From NCBI RefSeq assembly GCF_030419005.1, contig NZ_CP106951.1, positions 3,968,001 through 4,032,000 on the forward strand: a stretch of 64,000 nt of DNA. The letters are read 5' to 3'. The translations under genes were made by a program, and so were the position numbers. The DNA comes from Eleftheria terrae. GTDB taxonomy: Bacteria > Pseudomonadota > Gammaproteobacteria > Burkholderiales > Burkholderiaceae_C. Shown here piece by piece: positions 9,276 through 18,800 of this stretch; position 1 is the stretch's first letter, and the number at the start of each line of letters is the position of its first letter. The notes under the pieces are model-generated. The model saw only the letters and a list, made by a program, of their open reading frames with translations. It did no database searches and was not told the origin of the DNA.

Positions 9276-10505
9276 TCAGGCCGCGAACAGGCCGGTGAAC
9301 AAGGGCCTGGCGTACAGCTGTGCAACGTTGGCCGCCCTGACGCCGCCGGCCCAGCGTGGCAGCCCGGCGACGGAGCTCACCATGCCAATGATCATCTGGG
9401 TGGCGACCCAGGGGTCCACCGGGCGCACCGAGCCTTCGAGCATGCCGTCGGCCAGGCAGTTGTAGAAGCGCAGGCTGACGCTGTCCAGGCGCTGCGCCAG
9501 CGGCCCGCGCAGGGCCGGCGGCATGCCGGACAGCAACACCGGGCGCAGCAGCGGCCCTTGCGGCCCCAGCTGGCATTGCGCGAGGTGGGCGGCGGCACTC
9601 GCCAGCCGTGTGGCGGCGCGCCCTCCGGCCTGCTCGGCGGCCAGCTGCGCCGCGCACATGACATCGAAGCTGCGGCCGAAGCAGTCGCTGACCAAGTCGT
9701 CCTTGGCCTCGTTGTGGTGGTAGAAGGCGCCCTTGGTGACGCGCAGCCGGGCCGAGATCCTGTCGACCGAGGCGCCCCGGTAGCCTTGCTCGTTGAGCAG
9801 GTCGGTGGCCGCGCGCAGGAAGGCCTCGCGATGCGGATCGCCGCTGCCGACGAGGGCCTGGCCGGCCAGCGGCTGAGGGGCCCAGTCGGCCGGGTCGTGC
9901 AGCAGGCCCTGCGACAGCACCTGGTACATGTGGCGCGCCAGCCGGGGCAGGAGTTCGCTTTCATAGCGGCCGGTCCACACCACGGCCCACAGCACTTGCG
10001 AGATCAGGAAGTGCGCGCGGGCGTTCAGCGTGTCGCGCTCCGGTGGAGGGTGGCCGTCCTCCAGCAGCAGGCGGCGGAAGCGGCGGAACATGTCGAGGTA
10101 GGCGCGGCCGATCGGGAGGTCGGCCACGTCGTCGAGCGCACGCAGGTCGCCGAAATGCAGGAACGGCGGCGCCTCGCCCTTGCGCACGCGGGCCGACAGG
10201 GCCATCCACTCCTCCAGGACCACCCGCACCCGGTCGCGCGGGCTGGCCGCTTGCGCGGCCTGGCTGATGATGCGGTCGTAGACCACGAAGGCGCGCTGGA
10301 AGCACTCGACGACCAGGTCTTCCTTGCGTCGGAAGTAGTAGCGCACGCTCTTCAGGCTGAGGCCGGCGAACTCTGCCACGTCGGCCAGCGTGCCGCCCTT
10401 GACCCCCACGCGATTGAAGAGGGTGGCCGCCCCGGTCAGCATCAGCTCCCGGTTTTGCTCGAACTTGCGCGAGCGGGTCGCTGAAACGGCGGCACTCAAG
10501 GCCAC
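9276..10505 (-). CDS. Tandem TetR-family regulator (two DNA-binding domains)
   Basis: Transcription factor of about 409 residues made of two TetR units in one chain. Unit 1 has its helix-turn-helix at about residues 18-64 (TLADVAEFAGLSLKSVRYYF, then RRKEDL). Unit 2 has one at about 222-265 (ASVDRISARLRVTKGAFYHH, then NEAKDDL). Each is followed by a helical ligand-binding region. The usual TetR protein has one unit of about 200 residues and dimerises; this one may fold as a covalent pseudo-dimer. The start is uncertain: I use the GTG at 10505, with a TTG at 10499 as an alternative. Neither has a strong ribosome site, and the frame stays open further upstream. It probably controls the acyl-CoA dehydrogenase gene downstream. 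Confidence 0.85.
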   Translation of the reverse strand: MALSAAVSATRSRKFEQNRELMLTGAATLFNRVGVKGGTLADVAEFAGLSLKSVRYYFRRKEDLVVECFQRAFVVYDRIISQAAQAASPRDRVRVVLEEWMALSARVRKGEAPPFLHFGDLRALDDVADLPIGRAYLDMFRRFRRLLLEDGHPPPERDTLNARAHFLISQVLWAVVWTGRYESELLPRLARHMYQVLSQGLLHDPADWAPQPLAGQALVGSGDPHREAFLRAATDLLNEQGYRGASVDRISARLRVTKGAFYHHNEAKDDLVSDCFGRSFDVMCAAQLAAEQAGGRAATRLASAAAHLAQCQLGPQGPLLRPVLLSGMPPALRGPLAQRLDSVSLRFYNCLADGMLEGSVRPVDPWVATQMIIGMVSSVAGLPRWAGGVRAANVAQLYARPLFTGLFAA

Positions 10506-10846
10506 ACCCCGGGCGCCGCCTGCGACCCGCTGGCACTGCAGCCGGGGGCCGGCGGCCCGCTGCAGGAGGCAGCATCGAACGGGAAGGGCATGCAACGTCT
10601 CATGCGCCACAGATGTTACCTGCGGTGCGTGCCCGGGGACCCCTCGCCCGGCTGCCGGCGCTGCCGGCAAGACCGGCGGTCATGCTGTGCGATCGTCGCC
10701 CGTCAGGACCGCCGCGACAGCCGGCCGTCACGGCGTCAGGGCGACACGGCGACACGGCGGACACGGCGGACACGGGGCGCCGCGGGACTTGCCCTTGCCC
10801 GTGTCAAGGGCTCGCCTGCCACCCTCGTCACCGCCACGGAACCGCC
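10506..10846. other. Divergent intergenic region with short repeat
   Basis: About 340 bases between the tandem TetR gene and the DUF255 gene. Apart from the GACACGGC-type repeat at 10741-10776 I see no gene or convincing operator. The open frame from the TetR gene continues into part of it, so some may be coding if the TetR start is longer. Confidence 0.4.
10741..10776. repeat. Short tandem repeat, GCGACACG/GCGGACACG
   Basis: Four tandem units of 8-9 bases (two GCGACACG, then two GCGGACACG) lie about 70 bases before the DUF255 gene start. No function is assigned. Confidence 0.7.
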
Positions 10847-12886
10847 ATGAGCCACCGCCTTGCCCTGGAAACCAGCCCCTACCTGCGGCAGCATGCCGGC
10901 AACCCGGTCGACTGGTATCCCTGGGGCCCGCAAGCCCTTGCCCTGGCGCGCGAGAGTGGCCGGCCCATCCTGCTGTCGATCGGCTATTCGGCCTGCCACT
11001 GGTGCCATGTGATGGCGCACGACTGCTTCGAGGACGAGGATACCGCCGCGCTGATGAACCGGCATTTCGTCAACATCAAGGTCGACCGGGAGGAGCGGCC
11101 CGACCTCGACCACATCTACCAGGCGGCGCACCAGCTGATCGTGCGCCGCGGCGGCGGATGGCCGCTGACGATGTTCCTCACGCCCGAGGGCGAGCCCTTC
11201 TTCGGCGGCACCTACTTCCCCAAGCAGCCGCGCTGGAACCTGCCCGGTTTTGACCAGGTGCTGCAGGGCGTGGCCGACGCCTGGCACCACCAGCAGCCCC
11301 AGCTGAAGGCGCAGGGCCGGCAGGTGGTGAACTACCTGCTGGCCTCCCAGGCGCCGCCACCGGCCGGCGAGCCGCCCTCCGTGGAAGACCGTGGACAGGC
11401 GGCGGCACAGGGCTTGATGGACAGCTTCGATGCCGAGCACGGCGGATTCGGCCACGCCCCCAAGTTCCCGCATGTGCCCGGGCTGACGCTGCTGCTGAGG
11501 CAGCCCGGCCAGGCCGAGGTGCAGGCGGCGCTGCTGAGCCTGCGCCGCATGGCGGAGGGCGGCCTGTATGACCAGCTGGGCGGCGGCTTCTTCCGCTACA
11601 GCACCGATGCCGAATGGCTGATACCGCACTTCGAGAAGATGCTCTACGACAACGGCCTGTTGCTGCGCCTGTATGCGGAGGCCGGGCAGTTGACCGACGA
11701 GCCGCTATGGCGCGAGGTCTGCGGGGGCACGGCGGACTGGCTGCTGCGTGAGATGCCGGCCGCAGGCGGCGGCTGGTGTTCCAGCATCGACGCCGACGCC
11801 GAAGGCGAGGAAGGGCGCTTCTACGTCTGGCAACGCGACGAGGTGCTGGCGCTGCTGGGCGCGCCGGGTGCCGACGCTGCCGTGTTTGCCGCCCGCTACG
11901 GGCTGGACGAGCCGCCCAACTTCGAAGGCCATGCCTGGCACCTGCATGTGGCGCAGACGCTGCCCGACGTGGCCGCCGGCACTGGCGCCGATTCCGCTGG
12001 CTTGCCGGGCCGGCTGCGGCAGTGCCGGCAACGCCTCTTGCAGGCCCGCGAAGCCCGCGTGCGGCCGGCCCGCGACGACAAGGTGTTGACGAGCTGGAAT
12101 GCGCTGGCCATCGAAGGGCTGGCCTTCGCGGCGCGGGTGTTCGCCGAGCCGCGCTGGGCCGCTGCAGCGAGGGACGCGCTGGCTTTCCTGCGCGAGACGC
12201 TATGGCGCGACGGGCGACTCATGGCCACGGTGAAGGACGGCCACGCCCACCTCAATGCCTATCTGGACGACCATGCCTTCCTGCTCGGCGCGACGCTGGA
12301 GGTGGTGCAACTCGGGCCGCTGCGGCACGAGGAAGTGGCGTTCGCCCGCGCCCTGGCAGAGGCCCTGCTGGCGCGCTTCGAGGACCGCCACGAGGGCGGC
12401 TTCTTCTTCACCAGCCACGATCACGAGTCGCTGGTGCTGCGGCCGCAGGCTGGCCACGACGGCGCCATTCCCTCCGGCAACGGCGTGGCCGCGCTGCAAC
12501 TGCAGCGGCTGGGCCACCTGCTCGGCGAGCCGCGCTACCTGGCGGCGGCTGCCGGCACGATACGGCGCTTCGCGGTCGATGCCGGGCAGTCGCCACAGGC
12601 CTTTTGCAGCCTGGCGCTGGCGATGGGGGAAGCGGCCGAGCCCCCGCCACTGGTGGTGCTGACCGGCCCACCGCAGGAGCTGGCCGCCTGGGCCGCCGCA
12701 CTGGCGCGCCGGCATGCGCCGGGCCTGTGCTGCGTGCAGCTGCCGGCCGACACCACCGGCCTGCCGGAGGTGCTGGTCAAGCCGGCGGCCCAGCGGGCAC
12801 AGGCCTGGATCTGCCGGGGGCCGCAATGCCTGCCGCCGGTGGACACGCTGGAGGCGCTGCTGCGGGTGCTCGCCGAGCCGAGGTAA
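10847..12886 (+). CDS. DUF255 thioredoxin-fold protein (YyaL/SPATA20 type)
   Basis: Cytosolic 679-residue protein of the widespread YyaL family: an N-terminal thioredoxin-like domain joined to an (alpha/alpha)6-barrel like that of N-acylglucosamine 2-epimerases. The start MSHRLALETSPYLRQH is the standard family N-terminus. The CxxC motif is C50-H-W-C53-H, followed by MAHDCFED and the GGWPLTMFLTPEGEPFFGGTY region typical of the family (about residues 103-125). Barrel landmarks include GGGFFRYSTD, HFEKMLYDN and ARDDKVLTSWN. Length is normal for the family. The biochemical role is not established; a redox or sugar-related function is usually inferred from the fold. It converges with the following minus-strand gene, nine bases apart. 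Confidence 0.92.
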   Translation: MSHRLALETSPYLRQHAGNPVDWYPWGPQALALARESGRPILLSIGYSACHWCHVMAHDCFEDEDTAALMNRHFVNIKVDREERPDLDHIYQAAHQLIVRRGGGWPLTMFLTPEGEPFFGGTYFPKQPRWNLPGFDQVLQGVADAWHHQQPQLKAQGRQVVNYLLASQAPPPAGEPPSVEDRGQAAAQGLMDSFDAEHGGFGHAPKFPHVPGLTLLLRQPGQAEVQAALLSLRRMAEGGLYDQLGGGFFRYSTDAEWLIPHFEKMLYDNGLLLRLYAEAGQLTDEPLWREVCGGTADWLLREMPAAGGGWCSSIDADAEGEEGRFYVWQRDEVLALLGAPGADAAVFAARYGLDEPPNFEGHAWHLHVAQTLPDVAAGTGADSAGLPGRLRQCRQRLLQAREARVRPARDDKVLTSWNALAIEGLAFAARVFAEPRWAAAARDALAFLRETLWRDGRLMATVKDGHAHLNAYLDDHAFLLGATLEVVQLGPLRHEEVAFARALAEALLARFEDRHEGGFFFTSHDHESLVLRPQAGHDGAIPSGNGVAALQLQRLGHLLGEPRYLAAAAGTIRRFAVDAGQSPQAFCSLALAMGEAAEPPPLVVLTGPPQELAAWAAALARRHAPGLCCVQLPADTTGLPEVLVKPAAQRAQAWICRGPQCLPPVDTLEALLRVLAEPR

Positions 12887-12895
12887 GCCGGGCCC

Positions 12896-13384
12896 TCAGG
12901 CGGCCGCGGCGACCGCCGGAGCGACGTCCACCGAGCACGGCCAGCCGGGCGCCGAGCTGTGCGCCTGGCACAGCCGCAGCGCCTGCTGCCGCCCGAGGCG
13001 CGGCGTGCGTGCCGCCGGCCCGCCGGCCTGCTTTGCCGAGCGAGCCTGCAAGAAATGCCGCTGCGCGACGCCCGGCGGCACCGGGGCTTCGCAGCCCGCA
13101 TAGCGCAGCCGGCGGGGATCGGCGCCGAGCGCTTGCAGCACTTCGGGCGCCAGCAGGTGGCTCACCACCAGTTGCTGCTGCTGCGGGCCGGGCGGCGGCG
13201 TCTCGCCGTCGAAGGCCAGCTGTTCGAGATGCACGGCGTAGCCGGCTTCGCAGGAGTCGCCCAGCTCCCAGAAGGCGCAGTACTGCAGCCCGATCCAGCG
13301 GTCGTGGTGGACCCACGGCAGCCAGCCGTGCACCGCAGCACCGGTGGACTCGATGTAGTCGAGGGCCTGTTCGAAATTCATCAT
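12896..13384 (-). CDS. Hypothetical protein (162 aa)
   Basis: I do not recognise this protein. It starts MMNFEQALDYIESTG at 13384, with GGGAAG about nine bases upstream. The N-terminal half is rich in aromatics and histidine (HGWLPWVHHDRWIGLQYCAFW) and looks like a compact globular domain. The C-terminal 60 residues are Ala/Pro/Arg-rich and may be disordered. No signal peptide and no membrane segment are seen. It converges with the DUF255 gene and is divergent from the DUF1349 gene. Confidence 0.6.
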   Translation of the reverse strand: MMNFEQALDYIESTGAAVHGWLPWVHHDRWIGLQYCAFWELGDSCEAGYAVHLEQLAFDGETPPPGPQQQQLVVSHLLAPEVLQALGADPRRLRYAGCEAPVPPGVAQRHFLQARSAKQAGGPAARTPRLGRQQALRLCQAHSSAPGWPCSVDVAPAVAAAA

Positions 13385-13606
13385 CTTGTGTTCTTCCCTG
13401 TTCTGTGTGGCGGCCGGCCGGGCGCCGAGGGGCGCGGGCCGGGCTCCGCTGCCCACCGACTCCGCGAGGGCGCGGCCGATTGGCAGCAATTGTTGTGCCC
13501 ACGTGCCGGGGTGCCGGGCGCGTGGCCGGGCACCTGCGTCCGATGCTGGAACGTCGGGCCGTTAAGCTGGCGGCCTTGCGGACGGTTCCTCGACAACGGG
13601 TGGTAG

Positions 13607-14203
13607 ATGCGACACATCGATTTTCTCGGGGCGGCGTTGCCCGAAGGTTTCCATTGGTTCAACGAACCCGCCGAAGTCAGCCTGGGCAACGGCCTGAGCT
13701 TGCGCACGCGGCCGCGCACCGATTTCTGGCAGCGCACCCACTACGGCTTCCAGCGCGACGACGGCCATTGCCTGCTGAGCGAGCTGGAGGGCGATTTCTC
13801 GATGGAGACGCGTTGCCGCTTCGCACCGCTGACGCAGTACGACCAGTGTGGCCTGATGGTGCGCGCGGATGCGATGAGCTGGATCAAGTGCTCGGTGGAA
13901 TACGAGGATGCGCAGCTCAGCCGGCTTGGCTCGGTGGTGACGCAGCACGGCTATTCGGACTGGGCGACGCAGGACATCGATTCGGCCGTGCAGGCGATGT
14001 CCTGGCGCATCAGCCGGCGCGGCGACGACTTCCTGCTGGAGGTGTCGGCCGACGCCCTGCACTGGCGGCAGCTGCGCATCACGCACTGGCACGACTGCCC
14101 GGCGCGGCTGGCGGCGGGCGTCTACGCCTGCAGCCCGGTGGGCGAGGGCTTTGAATGCGGCTTCGAGTTCCTGTCCCTGGGGCCCAACCGCTGGACCGCA
14201 TGA
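13607..14203 (+). CDS. DUF1349 domain protein
   Basis: A 198-residue single-domain protein with the DUF1349 pattern, a concanavalin-like beta sandwich related to the C-terminal domains of some glycosidases. Diagnostic stretches are LRTRPRTDFWQRTHYGF, YDQCGLMVRADAMSWIKCSVE and the C-terminal GVYACSPVGEGFECGFEF. There is no signal peptide, so it is probably cytosolic. Such proteins are thought to bind carbohydrate, but this one has no recognisable catalytic partner next to it. The ATG at 13607 has only a weak ribosome site (GGGTGGTAG). Confidence 0.85.
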   Translation: MRHIDFLGAALPEGFHWFNEPAEVSLGNGLSLRTRPRTDFWQRTHYGFQRDDGHCLLSELEGDFSMETRCRFAPLTQYDQCGLMVRADAMSWIKCSVEYEDAQLSRLGSVVTQHGYSDWATQDIDSAVQAMSWRISRRGDDFLLEVSADALHWRQLRITHWHDCPARLAAGVYACSPVGEGFECGFEFLSLGPNRWTA

Positions 14204-14309
14204 AGCCGGCATGACGGATGGCACGGGCCGGCGGCGGCCTGCTCGGGCAGACTGATGCGCCGCGCGCGGGTCGCCGCGACCTGCGCGCCTGACTCCCAGG
14301 ACCCGTGAC

Positions 14310-15548
14310 GTGCTTGACCGACTGTTTCATTCCCTTGGCCATCCGCTGACCCTGTTGCGCCTGTCCGGCTCGGCCGTGCTGGTGGTGCTGGTGGCCACCG
14401 CGCTGCTGCATTGGCGGGGCCTGCTGCCGCCCAGCGCCGACGACGGGCTGATCGCCGCCAGCTTCCAGATGTGGACGGGGCGGCTGCCCGACGCACGGCC
14501 CTATGCCGTGCTCGAGCTGCTGCTGACCGTCGTCTACGGTATCGGTTTCTGGTTCGCCACCGACGAGCACTGGCCCGAGCGCCACCCGCGCCGCGCCCTC
14601 GCCGTGCTGGTGCTGCTGGACATGGTGGCGCTCACCACCGCCAACGGGCTGACCTTCATCCTCACCGCGCTGGTGGGCGCCTCGTGGCGTCCGCGGGCGG
14701 CCCTCCTGTTCACCCTGGTGCAGGTGCTGATCAACGCCTTGTGCAACAGCATGACGGCCGGCGAGGAAGCGCAGCTGCAGACGTTGAAGGCGGCGCTGTC
14801 GCCATGGGGGGTCTATCTGCTGGTGCTGCTGGTCTATCTGTCGCTGCACGGTTTTGCCCTGGGCCTGGGCCGGCTGGTGGCACGCGAGCGCGAGCGGCGC
14901 CTGATGCAGCAGCTGATGGCGGCCGAGCTGGCCAGCCAGGAGCGGCTGCAGCTGGAGCAGGTGCGCTTCGCCGAGCGGCTGGAGTTGGGCCGCGAGCTGC
15001 ATGACCTGATGGGCCACCACTTGGCCGCGCTGAGCATCAGCCTGCAGCTCAGCCGCGAGCTGGCCCAGCGATCCGGCCAGGCCGGCCTGCAGGCGCCGCT
15101 GGACAGTGCCAGCCTGGCGGCCCAGCGCCTGCTCGCCGAGGTGCGCGAGACGGTATCCACCGTGCGCGGAAGCCGCCGCATCGACCTGTCGGCCGCGTTG
15201 CAGGAGCTGGCCTCGCGCATCGAGCGACCGCGGGTGCTGCTGCAGGTGGACGAGATCGCCAGCGACCTGCCGCCCCGGGTGGCACATGTGCTGCTGCGCT
15301 GCGTGCAGGAGGCGGTCACCAACAGCGTGCGCCATGCATCGGCCGCGCAGGTGCGGGTGAGCATCACCCGGCATGGCGGCGAGCTGGTGGCCAGCGTCGC
15401 AGACGATGGCCGCGGGGCCCCGGCCCTCGTGTTCGGCAACGGCCTGTCGGGCATGCAGGAGCGCCTGCACGAGCTGGGCGGACGGTTGGCGGTGCTGCCC
15501 GGTGCTCCGGGGCTGGAGGTGCGGATGATGTGCCCGCTGGGCGCTTGA
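14310..15548 (+). CDS. Membrane HisKA_3 (NarL-type) sensor histidine kinase
   Basis: Sensor kinase of 412 residues starting at a GTG (14310). The first 190 residues form about five or six membrane helices with short loops, so the input domain is membrane-embedded. A coiled coil leads to the HisKA_3 box with H231 in LGRELHDLMGHHL. The ATPase domain follows (QEAVTNSVRH, ADDGRGAP, NGLSGMQERL), including the GMxER motif normal for this subfamily. The cognate NarL-type response regulator usually sits directly downstream; here the next 350 bases are simple-sequence repeats and a gene on the other strand. The kinase is therefore an orphan in this window. Confidence 0.9.
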   Translation: MLDRLFHSLGHPLTLLRLSGSAVLVVLVATALLHWRGLLPPSADDGLIAASFQMWTGRLPDARPYAVLELLLTVVYGIGFWFATDEHWPERHPRRALAVLVLLDMVALTTANGLTFILTALVGASWRPRAALLFTLVQVLINALCNSMTAGEEAQLQTLKAALSPWGVYLLVLLVYLSLHGFALGLGRLVARERERRLMQQLMAAELASQERLQLEQVRFAERLELGRELHDLMGHHLAALSISLQLSRELAQRSGQAGLQAPLDSASLAAQRLLAEVRETVSTVRGSRRIDLSAALQELASRIERPRVLLQVDEIASDLPPRVAHVLLRCVQEAVTNSVRHASAAQVRVSITRHGGELVASVADDGRGAPALVFGNGLSGMQERLHELGGRLAVLPGAPGLEVRMMCPLGA

Positions 15549-15616
15549 GGCAGACGCGGCGGGCGGAGTGTGGGTTCGGATCGGTTGTACGAGGGACGGG
15601 TACCCGGTACTTCACG

Positions 15617-15696
15617 CTCGCACCTCGCACCTCGCACCTCGCACCTCGCACCTCGCGCCTCGCACCTCGCGCCTCGCGCCTCGCGCCTCGCGCCTC
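15617..15696. repeat. Tandem repeat, 7-base unit CRCCTCG
   Basis: Ten full units plus two partial ones of CACCTCG or CGCCTCG (five of the first form, then mixed). This is the first of four simple-repeat arrays between the HisKA_3 kinase gene and the hydrolase gene. Confidence 0.95.
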
Positions 15697-15732
15697 ACCC
15701 GATGGCGGAAGCTAGGGCGGGTCAAGGCGCTA

Positions 15733-15761
15733 CGTGCTCGTGCTCGTGCTCGTGCTCGTGC
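15733..15761. repeat. Tandem repeat, 6-base unit GTGCTC
   Basis: Four full units of GTGCTC with partial units at both ends; second array of the cluster. Confidence 0.95.
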
Positions 15762-15766
15762 CGGAC

Positions 15767-15801
15767 GCCAGGTGCCAGGTGCCAGGTGCCAGGTGCCAGG
15801 T
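15767..15801. repeat. Tandem repeat, 7-base unit GCCAGGT
   Basis: Five exact copies of GCCAGGT, running directly into the next array with no spacer. Confidence 0.95.
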
Positions 15802-15851
15802 GCGGTGCGGTGCGGTGCGGTGCGGTGCGGTGCGGTGCGGTGCGGTGCGGT
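15802..15851. repeat. Tandem repeat, 5-base unit GCGGT
   Basis: Ten exact copies of GCGGT. The array joins the GCCAGGT array on one side and a perfect hairpin on the other. Confidence 0.95.
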
Positions 15852-15874
15852 GCGGCCCGCGCATCGCGGGCCGC
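15852..15874. terminator. Perfect hairpin after the hydrolase gene
   Basis: GCGGCCCGCG, loop CAT, CGCGGGCCGC: a perfect 10-base stem 20 bases past the stop of the minus-strand hydrolase gene. No T-run follows, so it may act as a transcript 3' end or stabiliser rather than a classical intrinsic terminator. Confidence 0.55.
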
Positions 15875-15894
15875 TGCCCACCCTGCTGCCCGCT

Positions 15895-18800
15895 TCAGCG
15901 GCGGACTGCCAAGGCGTCCCCCGGCCGTCGCACCGAGAACAGCACGTCTGCACTGCCCGTCGGCCCCCCTGCCAGCAGCGCCTGTGGCCGGCCGCGCAGG
16001 TGCTGCTCGAAGAAGGCCACCAGGTAGCTGCGCGTCACCGCCAGCGCACGCACCGGATCGATGGTGGGCGGCTGGCCACCGTCGCTCGGCAGCGGCAGGC
16101 CCAGTTGGGCGGCAATCAGCGGGACATCGGCGAAGCTCTGGTGGCCGGCGCCCGGCAGGCTCAGGTCGTAGGCGATGCCGGCATGCGCCTGCAGGAAGGC
16201 GCTGCGGGTCGGGTCGGCCTCGCGCAGGGTGCCGGCGCTGGCCAGCAGGAAGGGTTGGGTAAAAGCTGCCGGCTCGCCGTACAGCAGGTCCTGGAACGTG
16301 CCATCGAGGTTGGCAGCGGCCCTCACCCGCGTGTCGACCCGGCTCAGCGCGGCCGAGGCCGAGCCGCCGTAGGAATGGCCGAACATGCCCACACGGGCCA
16401 GGTCGAGCCGGCCGGTCAGCAGCCCGTGCTGGCGGTCCTGTTGCTGCAGTGCGGCCAGCTGGTCGAGCACGAAGCGGGCATCGGCCACCCAGGCCGCGTG
16501 CACCGCCTGCTCACCGAAGACACGGCGCGGCTCCACCTGGGCCTGCAGCACGCTGCCGTCCGGATAGACCAACGGGCCGCTGGAGTAGGCATGGCTCAGG
16601 CCCAGCACCACATGGCCCTGGCTGGCCAGTTCCTCGGCCAGCGCGGTGTAGGTCTCGGCTGGATACCCATAGCCGTGCGACATCAGGATCACCGGGTAGC
16701 GTTCGGTGCCGCCGGCCAGTGGTGCGCCCAGCTGCGAGTGGGTCTGGACACGATCGAACAGCTGCTCGGGCCAGCCGGTGGCCAGTGCCAGGCGCGGACC
16801 CTGTTCCGGCTGCAGGAAGTAGGGCGCAAGGGCCGTGCTGCCCTGCGCCGGCCGGGCGGCCGGATACCAGGCGCGCACCAGCACGCGGCGGCGGTCGTCG
16901 GTGCGGCTGGAAAAGTCCTCGGCGCGGCTGGTATCGATCCAGGCGTAGGCGGCGGTGCCGACGGCATGCGGGCCGGTGGGCGCCGGCAGGGTGGCCACCG
17001 GTGTATCGCCGACCGCCAGGGGGCTCCAGCCGAGATGCGGCGTGCCGCTGTGCTCCGCGGCATGCAGCAGCACGCGGCGGGTGTCGGGAGCCAGCACGCC
17101 GGCTTGCAGCAGGGCGCCGATGGCGAAGCGGGCGAGCAGGTCGGGCCGGCCGTCGCCGTTGAAGTCGCTCTCGGAGAGCCCGGCGGCGGCCACGCCGGGG
17201 CCGGCGTCGCCCGCCAGGCGCACGGTGGCGCGGTCGAGGCTGGCGATGTCGAGGCTGGCGCTGCCGAGCAGGGCCACTTCGAGTTCGGCGGCCGGATCGA
17301 GCGAGTGCAGCCGCTTGGCCGGCATGCCGGGCATCGGATCGATCGCCAGGTCAGCGCGCAGCGCGGCCTGCTCCAGCGCCGGCCGCTCGTCGGCGGAGCT
17401 GGCGCGGCGCAGCGCGACGCCGTTGATGATGAGGTAGTCGCCATCGGGGCGGCGTTCATGGCGCACGCTCTGGCCCTGGTCGCGGCCCAGGCCGGCCACC
17501 ACCGCGCGGTCGTCGCTGCGCGGCAGCAGGCCCATCACCAGGCTGCAGTCGTCCTGTTCGCCGAGCAGGCAGACGCGCAATTGCAGCAGGCCTTCGGCCA
17601 GGCTTAGGTCGGCGCTGGCGATCAGCTCCGGCGGCAGGCCATCGGGCAGCCGGTAGTGGCCCAGGCGTTGCTGCCACGCCGTGCTGGGCGGGGCGGCCTG
17701 GACGCGCTCGGATTGCAGCTGGCGCAGGCCGAGGCCCGGTTGCTCACGGATCAGCACCGCCCGGCCGGCCAGTTCGTCGAAGCGGAACCACAGCGGCTCG
17801 CCCAGGCCCGGATCGAACTTGTAGAGACCTCCGGCATGCGGCTGCAGCTCCAGCTGTGCGCCGTCGGCATGGACCAGCAGGCGGCCGCCCTCCAGGGCCA
17901 CCCGTGCCCAGCCGGCCAGCGGCAGCAGGTAGTGCCCCTGGAAGCGGCCGATGCCTGACGGCACCTGGCCCACCGGTGCCGGCACGGCCGGCTCGGGGGG
18001 CGGCGCGGCCTGCAGGCCGGTCTTGGCGTGCAGGGCGCGGCTCAGGATGTCGCGTTGCAGGTCGTCGATCAGGGCTTCGGCGCTGGTGCTGTTGCTGAGG
18101 ATCACCACGCCCAGCTTGTGCTGTGGCAGCAGCGCCAGGGTGCTGCGAAAGCGCGCCGTCCCACCGTCGTGGCTCACCATGGGCGTGCTGCCGCCGGCGG
18201 CCAGCGGCAGGTCGCCGAGCTGCCAGGCGAGGCCGATGCGGTGGCCCAGGTCGAGCGGCACCGCTGCGTTTTGCGGCGTCCACAGGGCGCGCACCGAGGC
18301 CGGGGTGAGCAGGTGTGTGCCCTGCGGCGTGCGGCCCTCGGCCAGCAGCATCTGCATGAAGCGCGACAGGTCGAGCACCGTGGTGCGCAGTGCGCCGGCG
18401 GGCGCCTCGGTCTGCAGGTTCCAGGGCGGCATGTGGGGGCCGTTGCCGGTGGCATGGCCTTGTGCCATGCGGGGCTGCAGGCGGGCGTCGGGGCGGAACG
18501 AGGAGTCCTGCATGCCCAGCGGGGCCAGCAGGGCCTCGTCCATGTAGGCCGTGAATTCGCGGCCGGCGGCGAGTTCCATCACATGGCCCAGCACGGTGTA
18601 GCCGGTGTTGGAGTAGGCGGCCACCAGGCCGGGGGGAGCGCTTGCGTATTCCGCACGCAGGGCGGCCACGCGGTCGGCGTTGGAGATGGGCTGCGCCAGC
18701 ATCTGGCCGGCATAGAGGTTGGGAATGCCGGCATGGTGGCTCAGCAGGTGCCGCAGGCGCACGGGGGCGGCGCCGGCGTCGTCGCTGTGCAGGCTGAAGC

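Noticed and set aside
15617..15851. Repeat cluster considered as a CRISPR array
   Set aside because: Units are 5-7 bases with no spacers and no cas genes nearby.
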